This document shows positions 1-5,043 of a stretch of 5,043 bases of DNA, piece by piece. Origin of the DNA: Bacteriovoracaceae bacterium (GTDB taxonomy: Bacteria; Bdellovibrionota; Bacteriovoracia; Bacteriovoracales; Bacteriovoracaceae); contig JAGLCH010000058.1 of the NCBI GenBank assembly GCA_023146355.1, positions 1-5,043 of the forward strand, written 5' to 3'. The notes under the pieces are model-generated. The model was not told where the DNA came from. It ran no database searches and was given only the letters and a program-made list of their open reading frames with translations. The translations under genes and the position numbers were made by a program. Each line of letters begins with the position of its first letter. The stretch's first letter is position 1.

Positions 1-27
1 CAGTTGATTCAAAAAGAAAAAAAGAAG

Positions 28-1032
28 CTAACCAAGTAGCTCCCTGCTCTTTTCATAGACACAATCTACGCTGATTCCCTCCATGCATACCTTGGCATTG
101 CAAGTTTCAAGTCCACAAAAGTGTGCATCTTTAGTTCTGCAATCTAGTCCATCAATGAAAAAATACGGATGCTTTCCCTGATCATATGGGTGCCATTCTA
201 AAGGCTGCTCAGGCCCAAAAAAGCTTATAGAGGGGACTCCAAGTGCAATAGAGATATGCTTCAAACCGGTATCATTTCCGATGTACAGCCGGGATGCACC
301 TAGCTCAGCTGGAAGCTCATTTAAAGGAGCTACTACAAAATGTGTTCCCTGCGGAAGACCTAATTCCTCGAGTTCTTTGCGAATGCTCTGATCTTTTAGA
401 GAAGAGGAAAGTGGGATAATTATTTCACAGGAGAAGTCTGCAACTAAATGGTGTGCAAGTTTAACAAAATTTTCAAGGGGCCACATTTTAGTCTCCCTCG
501 TGGCGACAACACCTAAAGTTACTCGATTAGAAGAATTACCGGTCCACTTCATCTGTGGGATATAATTTAGATAATTTGGCCGTGCTGGCCTCTTTGGCAG
601 AAGTAAACAAAGTGCCGACCAAAGTCCATCAAGGTCTCTTTGAATATTTGGCTTCTTTACTCCTTGCTCAAAAACGATCGTTTCGTCTGTATAATTATGA
701 TTGTGGTAGAAATAGCGAAACCCCATCACTTTTTTTGCAGCTGCAAAAAACTTACCGCTCCGTCCACTTTGATTCATTTCATACACGAGGTCGAACTGCT
801 CTCTCCACATGAACAGAAGCATCTTCCACCAGTCAAACAATCCTCGAAATGATAGAGGAATAATACAATCAGCAGAAGTTGAAGTTTCATTGAATAGTGG
901 AAGCACCCACTTTGGAACACCGTAAAAGATTTGAGCATTAGGATACTGCTGTTTGAGAAACTGCACTGCTCCAAGACCGATAACGGCATCACCCATCGCT
1001 CTATTTTTAACAATTAAAATCTTTTTAATCAT
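28..1032 (-). CDS. Glycosyltransferase family 9 protein (LPS heptosyltransferase-type)
   Basis: Probable ADP-heptose:LPS heptosyltransferase-like enzyme that adds a sugar to the lipopolysaccharide core on the cytoplasmic face of the inner membrane. The 334-residue protein has the normal length and two-lobed layout of the family. The N-terminal Rossmann strand (residues 4-8) runs into the MGDAVIG loop (13-19), whose Asp15 sits where GT9 enzymes carry a conserved Asp. A TKMWPLENF segment (181-189) opens the C-terminal lobe. The nucleotide-sugar site appears as GNDTG (252-256) with His259, followed by ALGVP (263-267) and FGP (272-274). Cys298, 306, 311, 316 and 324 form the Cys-rich tail common in this family. 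The start is well placed: ATG overlaps the upstream stop as TAATG, with AGGGA (1044-1040) 7 nt before it inside the preceding gene, so translation is probably coupled. The stop is TAG. The family is clear, but donor and acceptor sugars cannot be read from sequence, so no waa symbol is given. Confidence 0.9.
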   Translation of the reverse strand: MIKKILIVKNRAMGDAVIGLGAVQFLKQQYPNAQIFYGVPKWVLPLFNETSTSADCIIPLSFRGLFDWWKMLLFMWREQFDLVYEMNQSGRSGKFFAAAKKVMGFRYFYHNHNYTDETIVFEQGVKKPNIQRDLDGLWSALCLLLPKRPARPNYLNYIPQMKWTGNSSNRVTLGVVATRETKMWPLENFVKLAHHLVADFSCEIIIPLSSSLKDQSIRKELEELGLPQGTHFVVAPLNELPAELGASRLYIGNDTGLKHISIALGVPSISFFGPEQPLEWHPYDQGKHPYFFIDGLDCRTKDAHFCGLETCNAKVCMEGISVDCVYEKSRELLG

Positions 1033-2906
1033 TATACTATCCCTTTTAATAGTGAAGTAACTTCGGTCTGAAGTCTAGCAGCGCTAACGTCTTCGGGAGC
1101 TATCGGAGAACCCACGACCAGTGTAATCTTTGACCATACACGAGAGAATGGTTTACTCATGGCCCTACCGTGCTTACGACTAAAAAAGCTTCCCCACATT
1201 CCGTTGATTGCAATGGGAACCACGGGGACAGGTGTAGCTTTAACTATACGTTCAATTCCACGTTTAAACTCAGTAGTTTCTCCATCATAGGTAATTTCTC
1301 CTTCCGGAAAGATACAAACAAGTTCACCATTTTTAAGGGCGATATCTATTTGCTTAAATGAGTTTAAAAAATCTTTGCGATCTTCACCAGGAGTAGATAT
1401 TGAGATAACACCACCACGCTTAAACACTCCCTTCATAAGTGGAATCTTAAAAAAACTTTTATGCATTACAAAACGCATTGAGCGAGGCGAAGTCCCCATA
1501 ATTAGAATCCAGTCAATGAAGCTCACATGATTTGCCACCAAAAGGCATCCACCGTCATTGGGAATATTATTCAATCCTCTAAACTTTGAGCGATAGACAA
1601 AACGAATTAAAAACCATGAAACAAACGAGAAAAAGAATTCAGGAATAGAAAAGAAAATAGCAAGCACAACAAAAACATTACTGATCCCAACGATTAAAAA
1701 AACCTCTGAGACAGAATAGTTAAAAGAAAAAAGTACCATCAAAACAACAGATGAAGTCACCATAAAAAGTGCATTCCAAATATTATTTGAAGCGATGACT
1801 TGGGCACGCTCATTTTTATCTGACCTGATTTGCAATAAGGTGTACAGGGGAACAATAAATACTCCGCCAAATAGTGCCAACATAAAGAAGTCAGCTAGAA
1901 TGCGTATACCGATGGCATGGGCCAAAACTTCTCTTATATCTACCCTGCTGACCTCATGAAAAATAAAAGGCTTCCCCACTAAAAAGAGATCTACACAAAA
2001 GATAGTCATACCTATGGCGCCAATTGGAATTACCCCCAGCTCCAATCTTCCCTTACTCACCTTTTCACAAATAATAGAACCGACACCAATCCCCACTGAA
2101 AAGAGTACAAGTAAAAGAGTGACTACTTCGACTTTTCCATTAAGGTATTCTTTCCCATACTGGGGAATTACTGTGAGAAAGATTGCCCCAATAACCCAAA
2201 ACCAACTAATCGCAACAATCGAATAAAAAACACTCCTGTTCTTTGCAGATCTTTTTAAAACCTGAAAAGTTGAAGAAAATAGATTGAAGTTAATTTTTGC
2301 TTTGGGAGCAATGGGAGGTTGTTCTGGAATAAATAAAGAACTGAAAATTCCAATTATTGCAAACCCGATTACACATAAGCTGGTATAGATGGGTCCATTC
2401 TCCCCTGCATTGATTGCAAAAGCTCCAATCACGGTTCCAAATGGGATAGCAATAAATGTGCCCATCTCAATATAGGCATTTCCCTTTAGAAGTTCTTTCG
2501 GCCTCAGAAGTTCTGGTAAAATACTGTACTTTACTGGACCAAAAAAACTAGACTGCATTCCCATGAAAAAGAGAGTAATAAGCAGTAATGGAACGCTATC
2601 GAGTATAAATCCGGCAGCTCCAAACAACATGGCAAAGAGCTCCCATACCTTCACCCATACAGCAATTTTAGACTTAGAATATTTGTCTGCCAGTTGTCCT
2701 GCTGTTGCAGAGAAGAGAAAAAATGGAAGAATGAATAGCCCTGCAGCAAGAGAAACCATAACTTTTGAGTTGAGAACCCCTAAGCTGTATGACTTGTAAA
2801 TAATGAGTATAACCAAGGCATTCTTAAAGACATTATCATTAAACGCGCCAAAAAACTGAGTCAAGAAAAGAGGTAAGAATCTCTTTGATAGCAAAACATC
2901 TCTCAT
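1032..2906 (-). CDS. LplT-like MFS transporter fused to PlsC-type acyltransferase
   Basis: Two-domain inner-membrane protein of 624 residues, predicted to flip lysophospholipid inward and reacylate it. Residues 1-425 are an MFS transporter with about 12 hydrophobic segments. The N-terminal FFGAFNDNVFKNA (18-30) and the GPVKYSILPELL stretch (123-134) followed by GNAYIEMGT (142-150) resemble the lysophospholipid transporter LplT. Residues 440-605 are a 1-acylglycerophosphate acyltransferase-type domain. It has the catalytic HX4D motif in NHVSFID (459-465; His460, Asp465), FPEGEIT (533-539), FKRG (547-550) and VPIAINGMWGS (563-573). In the longer family members I know, an AMP-binding acyl-ACP synthetase domain follows (MFS-PlsC-Aas). 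Here it is absent, and the next gene begins at the stop codon. ATG is preceded by AAGGA (2917-2913) at 6-nt spacing, overlapping the recO stop. Family assignment is strong; the exact lipid substrate is inferred. Confidence 0.9.
   Translation of the reverse strand: MRDVLLSKRFLPLFLTQFFGAFNDNVFKNALVILIIYKSYSLGVLNSKVMVSLAAGLFILPFFLFSATAGQLADKYSKSKIAVWVKVWELFAMLFGAAGFILDSVPLLLITLFFMGMQSSFFGPVKYSILPELLRPKELLKGNAYIEMGTFIAIPFGTVIGAFAINAGENGPIYTSLCVIGFAIIGIFSSLFIPEQPPIAPKAKINFNLFSSTFQVLKRSAKNRSVFYSIVAISWFWVIGAIFLTVIPQYGKEYLNGKVEVVTLLLVLFSVGIGVGSIICEKVSKGRLELGVIPIGAIGMTIFCVDLFLVGKPFIFHEVSRVDIREVLAHAIGIRILADFFMLALFGGVFIVPLYTLLQIRSDKNERAQVIASNNIWNALFMVTSSVVLMVLFSFNYSVSEVFLIVGISNVFVVLAIFFSIPEFFFSFVSWFLIRFVYRSKFRGLNNIPNDGGCLLVANHVSFIDWILIMGTSPRSMRFVMHKSFFKIPLMKGVFKRGGVISISTPGEDRKDFLNSFKQIDIALKNGELVCIFPEGEITYDGETTEFKRGIERIVKATPVPVVPIAINGMWGSFFSRKHGRAMSKPFSRVWSKITLVVGSPIAPEDVSAARLQTEVTSLLKGIV
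1040..1044 (-). promoter_or_regulatory. Ribosome-binding site of the GT9 gene inside lplT-plsC
   Basis: AGGGA on the minus strand lies 7 nt before the GT9 ATG and inside the last codons (Lys-Gly-Ile) of the upstream gene. With the TAATG overlap, this is a classic arrangement for coupled translation. Confidence 0.7.
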
Positions 2907-2912
2907 AACTAA

Positions 2913-2917
2913 TCCTT
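2913..2917 (-). promoter_or_regulatory. Ribosome-binding site of lplT-plsC overlapping the recO stop
   Basis: On the minus strand AAGGA lies 6 nt before the ATG at 2906, and its first two bases are part of the recO TAA. This fixes the start and suggests that ribosomes finishing recO can reinitiate on the transporter gene. Confidence 0.75.
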
Positions 2918-3722
2918 AAAAAACAAATGGAAGCGACTTAAAGTCACTCTCCTTGAAATGAAATTGGTAGCAAAAATAATTTAAAATTTGCTTTAAGGTT
3001 TGGCCATCAAGAAAGCAAAGTTCTGCATAGTTTTTATATTTAAGAGCTGGAATTACTTCAAAAAAGCGAAAAAGAGGGCCAATCTCCCCAGTAGGAATAT
3101 TCGCGGGAAGTTTATTTTCAATTGAGTAACAAGAATAACAAGAAAACCCACCAAGATCTGCAGATAAAACAGGCCCCTGTTCAGCAATAAGCTGACCACC
3201 ACAAACAGAGCAGCCACCAACAGCAGGAAAGATCCCCTGCTCTAACATATTTTTCCCAATAAATGCGCCAAGGTGCTGATGAGATTTAAAATCTCCTTTT
3301 TTTAGAGACGCCTCAATATGATAAATACCATTACTCAATACACGAAAAATCCCTTCTGATTCCTGATCAAAACCAGCATTATCATCGTGAAGGTTTTCTT
3401 CTAGCGATATCTTAAGAATAACCTCTAAAAAAAGACACATGAGATAGAAAGCGCGGTGATCATTGCGTAATTTATTATGGACCCATATTGGGTTCCATTC
3501 TTTTGCAATTTGCATATCAGAATTAGAATTACTTCTTTTGAGTTCGAGTGCGAGCATATGTCCAAGCTCTAAAACGGAAGATTTCTTTTTTGAACCGCCA
3601 CCTCTGCCACCATAGAACAGGACTGAAATCCGCTTACCGCTTCGAAGAAGCAACTTACATATTAGATCCCTATCTCGGTAGGGAACCTTGGTGATAATAA
3701 TACCTTCGACCTTAGTTTTCAT
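2916..3722 (-). CDS. recO: DNA repair protein RecO
   Basis: RecO is the recombination mediator that works with RecR (and RecF) to replace SSB with RecA on single-stranded DNA during gap repair, and it anneals complementary strands. At 268 residues it has the usual length. The N-terminal OB-fold is recognisable from VEGIIITKVPYRDRDLICKL (5-24) and the basic glycine-rich loop GGRGGGSKKKSS (38-49). A helical middle follows, then a zinc-finger motif C171-x2-C174 and C195-x2-C198. All four cysteines are present, so this is the metal-binding form. The gene starts 9 nt after the helicase stop. Its ribosome-binding site is only a modest GGAAAG (3730-3725) close to the ATG. It ends 9 nt before the transporter gene. 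Cotranscription with a helicase suits a repair role, while the lipid genes downstream look like simple operon sharing. Confidence 0.92.
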   Translation of the reverse strand: MKTKVEGIIITKVPYRDRDLICKLLLRSGKRISVLFYGGRGGGSKKKSSVLELGHMLALELKRSNSNSDMQIAKEWNPIWVHNKLRNDHRAFYLMCLFLEVILKISLEENLHDDNAGFDQESEGIFRVLSNGIYHIEASLKKGDFKSHQHLGAFIGKNMLEQGIFPAVGGCSVCGGQLIAEQGPVLSADLGGFSCYSCYSIENKLPANIPTGEIGPLFRFFEVIPALKYKNYAELCFLDGQTLKQILNYFCYQFHFKESDFKSLPFVF

Positions 3723-3731
3723 AGCTTTCCA

Positions 3732-4760
3732 TTATAGATCAAAGTAATGACGGATGGCCAAATATGCTCCGCGAATTCCCGTCGAAATCAGAGAGCTTCC
3801 CCTGCGATACCTTCCACCTAAATAACTGTCGAGAGTGTAAACAGAGAATGACTCTCCTCGTCGCCCCCCTCGCCCTACCATCTGTATCCAAAAATCTAGA
3901 TTTTTGGTTGGGTAATCAATAAATACTTCAGAAATGGGGGGAAGGTTAACTCCATGGCTTATCGCAGTTGTAGCGATGATGATTTGGGGGGGATTATCCA
4001 TATCAAGCTCTTCTATGAAATCAATAACAACGCCACCTTTACAACCTAGGGCGCGAGCTCCACGCTTTGAAAAATATTCGACCCAGTAATCAACTTGGTG
4101 CCTAAGTCTTACAAAAAACAGTGTTGTATTACCCTCTTTATTTAGCACACAGTGAATGAGACTCAGTCTCAAAAAAAGTCTCCCCTTTAGCTGAGCATGA
4201 TAATAATTGATCTTGTGAGGATGATTTTTAAGAGTTTGATTTCCAAGATTGATTACAACCTGTTCTTGCTCAATCTGGAGAGAATCACTTTTCCACTGCT
4301 CTAAAATACTCTCCCCCATCGTGGCAGACAGGGCGAGAACACGATTGGAGCTATTGATGAGTCCTGTACAAGCTTCCCACATAGCAGGCCTAAAAGTATG
4401 TCCCCAATAATAGTAGAGATGAAATTCATCCATCACAACTAATATGTCTTTCTGTTCTTCAATAATATCTAGCAGATTTCGATCCACAAGTTCAGGAGTT
4501 GCCACCAAAACACCAAATTCACTTTGCTGGTATGCCTGAAGTAGCTTGTTTCGCTCACATTTTGGCCTAAGCACAAATGCCTTTTTCCCCACGGCAGACG
4601 AAAACTCCTCTGCTAGCGCCCTTAAGGGTGAGATAAACACGATTTTCTTGATCTCTGACTCAAATAACTCGAGCAACATTCGAGTTTTCCCCCAGCCCGG
4701 AGGAGCGATCAGGGTAGTAAAGAGATTATCAATTTGAAGTAAGTTGCCTAATTCTTCCAT
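3732..4760 (-). CDS. Compact superfamily 2 (Ski2-like) DEAD/DEAH-type helicase
   Basis: ATP-dependent nucleic-acid helicase or translocase of 342 residues, made of little more than two RecA-like lobes. Lobe 1 has Walker A APPGWGKT (19-26), motif Ia SPLRALAEEF (44-53), ATPELVDR (87-94), Walker B DEFH (111-114, Phe instead of the Ala of DEAH) and motif III SAT (145-147). Lobe 2 has motif IV around TLFFVRLR (213-220), motif V ATTAISHGVNLP (263-274) and motif VI QMVGRGGRRG (293-302). Motifs V and VI look Ski2/Hel308-like. Walker A starts only 18 residues from the N terminus, so there is no room for a canonical Q motif, and no accessory C-terminal domain follows motif VI. The start at 4760 is the best available. 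An in-frame TAG lies 7 codons upstream and the next Met (28) falls just after Walker A. No Shine-Dalgarno is visible; a hairpin abuts the ATG instead. The gene heads the leftward operon, so a repair role with RecO is possible but unproven. Confidence 0.85.
   Translation of the reverse strand: MEELGNLLQIDNLFTTLIAPPGWGKTRMLLELFESEIKKIVFISPLRALAEEFSSAVGKKAFVLRPKCERNKLLQAYQQSEFGVLVATPELVDRNLLDIIEEQKDILVVMDEFHLYYYWGHTFRPAMWEACTGLINSSNRVLALSATMGESILEQWKSDSLQIEQEQVVINLGNQTLKNHPHKINYYHAQLKGRLFLRLSLIHCVLNKEGNTTLFFVRLRHQVDYWVEYFSKRGARALGCKGGVVIDFIEELDMDNPPQIIIATTAISHGVNLPPISEVFIDYPTKNLDFWIQMVGRGGRRGESFSVYTLDSYLGGRYRRGSSLISTGIRGAYLAIRHYFDL
3888..3907. repeat. Perfect 20-bp palindrome inside the helicase gene
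   Basis: CCAAAAATCTAGATTTTTGG equals its own reverse complement with no spacer. It encodes residues 285-291 (T-K-N-L-D-F-W, the Thr codon only in part), just before helicase motif VI, so the protein sequence itself may be under constraint. There is no adjoining T-run beyond the arm, so it does not look like a terminator. Confidence 0.6.
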
Positions 4761-4761
4761 A

Positions 4762-4777
4762 CTTGCAGCAATGCAAG
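4762..4777 (-). promoter_or_regulatory. Hairpin abutting the helicase start codon
   Basis: CTTGCA and TGCAAG form a perfect 6-bp inverted repeat with a 4-nt loop. The 3' end of the stem is one base from the helicase ATG, occupying the place where a Shine-Dalgarno would be. No GGAGG-like sequence is present in the adjacent leader. In the mRNA it could limit ribosome access; as DNA it could be an operator half-site pair. A short repeat like this could also be chance. Confidence 0.35.
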
Positions 4778-4809
4778 ACTAATGAGGAATCTCTGAAGTT
4801 AAGTAGCTG

Positions 4810-4826
4810 TATAGAGGGGCTTTATA
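4810..4826. repeat. Imperfect inverted repeat in the divergent intergenic region
   Basis: TATAGAG-GGG-CTTTATA has 7-bp arms with one mismatch. On the minus strand it contains TATAAA, and TATACA overlaps its edge; either could be a -10 for the helicase operon. I could not find a convincing -35 at the right distance for either, so no promoter is called. Confidence 0.3.
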
Positions 4827-4855
4827 GTTAGATCGGGAAAAAAATATTCACCAAC

Positions 4856-4871
4856 TACAAATTTATTTGTA
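4856..4871. promoter_or_regulatory. 16-bp near-palindrome, candidate operator of nfu-type gene
   Basis: TACAAAT-TT-ATTTGTA has perfect 7-bp arms around a TT centre. It ends 35 bp before the nfu-type ATG and just upstream of a possible -10 hexamer, where a dimeric regulator could block RNA polymerase. It does not match an IscR, Fur or LexA site that I can recognise. It could instead be a chance AT-rich inverted repeat. Confidence 0.4.
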
Positions 4872-4884
4872 AGATGATTAAAAT
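4856..4884 (+). promoter_or_regulatory. Possible promoter of the nfu-type gene
   Basis: TAAAAT at 4879-4884 matches five of six bases of the -10 consensus and would give a leader of roughly 15-20 nt containing the GAGG site. The hexamer 17 bp upstream, TACAAA (4856-4861), is a poor -35 (three of six). The call rests mainly on position, and the proposed -35 lies within the inverted repeat. Confidence 0.3.
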
Positions 4885-4897
4885 AAAACAATCAAAT

Positions 4898-4901
4898 GAG
4901 G
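4898..4901 (+). promoter_or_regulatory. Ribosome-binding site of the nfu-type gene
   Basis: GAGG, within TGAGGT, lies 5 nt before the ATG at 4907. It supports that start in a gene too truncated here to judge by length. Confidence 0.75.
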
Positions 4902-4906
4902 TAAAT

Positions 4907-5043
4907 ATGAGAGAAAAGATTGAAGAACTACTAGAGAAAGAGATCCGCCCCGCACTAGCATCACATGGTGGTGGAGTTGAGCTAGTCGATGTCGACAATA
5001 ACAAAGTATATGTTCGCCTCCAAGGTGGATGTAAAGGTTGTGC
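4907..5043 (+). CDS. NifU C-terminal domain (Nfu-type) iron-sulfur protein, 5' part
   Basis: Start of a gene cut by the window edge; 45 full codons are visible. The predicted product begins MREKIEELLEKEIRPALASH and continues through GGGVELVDVD to KVYVRLQGGCKGC. This matches the opening of the NifU C-terminal / Nfu domain, in which the GGxxxLv stretch precedes a strand and then the cluster-binding CxxC (here Cys42 and Cys45). Such proteins hold and pass on [4Fe-4S] clusters in the cytoplasm. Because the domain starts at residue 1, this appears to be a small stand-alone Nfu protein with no NifU scaffold domain before it. What follows the CxxC is not visible. ATG is preceded by GAGG with a 5-nt spacer. 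It is divergent from the helicase operon, so it is not part of that unit. Confidence 0.88.
   Translation, partial: MREKIEELLEKEIRPALASHGGGVELVDVDNNKVYVRLQGGCKGC

Noticed and set aside
1..27. T-rich stretch (minus strand) after the GT9 stop as a terminator
   Set aside because: There are T-runs but no GC-rich inverted repeat before them, so it does not qualify as an intrinsic terminator.
298..324. Cysteine cluster in the GT9 C terminus as a novel metal site
   Set aside because: Cys-rich tails are common in heptosyltransferase-like GT9 proteins, so this is family-typical rather than new. Coordinates given are residue numbers of the GT9 protein.
555..852. Two overlapping rightward open frames antisense to the GT9 gene
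   Set aside because: They lie wholly inside a strongly supported GT9 gene, have no ribosome-binding site that I can see, and their products resemble no family.
2563..2799. Rightward open frame inside the transporter gene
   Set aside because: It is a shadow of the LplT domain on the opposite strand, with no independent evidence of coding.
3731..3736. Perfect TATAAT on the minus strand 8 nt before the recO ATG
   Set aside because: It overlaps the helicase stop codon, has no -35-like sequence 16-18 bp upstream (GGCCAT there), and would give a nearly leaderless transcript. It is more likely a by-product of the CTA-TAA-TGG context.
4157..4171. TGAGACT-C-AGTCTCA inverted repeat in the helicase gene
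   Set aside because: Arms of 7 bp with a one-base centre are expected by chance at least once in 5 kb. It lies in coding sequence with no link to a start, stop or promoter.

Overview
The window is compact, AT-leaning bacterial chromosome (around 40% G+C by eye) with four leftward genes packed head to tail and the start of one rightward gene at the right edge. The leftward genes encode a GT9 (heptosyltransferase-type) glycosyltransferase, an LplT-like transporter fused to a PlsC-type acyltransferase, the recombination mediator RecO, and a compact superfamily 2 helicase. A GT9 enzyme and lysophospholipid recycling point to a Gram-negative cell with LPS. The composition and mix of protein types would fit a deltaproteobacterium-like lineage such as the Bdellovibrionota (Bacteriovorax/Halobacteriovorax type). 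That placement is a guess from general impression; nothing in the sequence proves it.

Layout in order of transcription (leftward, from 4760 down to 28): helicase (4760-3732), 9-nt gap, recO (3722-2916), 9-nt gap, lplT-plsC fusion (2906-1032), then a 1-base TAATG overlap into the GT9 gene (1032-28). The spacing, and ribosome-binding sites that overlap the preceding stop or coding sequence, indicate one transcriptional unit. It probably continues past the left edge, because no terminator hairpin is visible in bases 1-27. Functionally it joins a DNA-processing pair (helicase, RecO) to an envelope pair (lysophospholipid uptake/reacylation, LPS core sugar transfer).

The 146-bp divergent intergenic region (4761-4906) separates this unit from a rightward gene at 4907. 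Its visible 45 codons encode a stand-alone NifU C-terminal (Nfu-type) iron-sulfur protein, cut by the window edge just after the CxxC motif. The intergenic region holds three inverted repeats. One abuts the helicase start codon where a Shine-Dalgarno would be expected, one is imperfect and mid-region, and one 16-bp near-palindrome lies just upstream of a plausible -10 for the nfu gene and is a candidate operator.

No RNA genes, mobile elements, CRISPR arrays or pseudogenes are visible. Most of the window is ordinary housekeeping content. The items most worth a second look are the small Ski2-like helicase cotranscribed with recO, the two-domain LplT-PlsC protein without an acyl-ACP synthetase domain, a perfect 20-bp palindrome inside the helicase gene, and the divergent promoter region.
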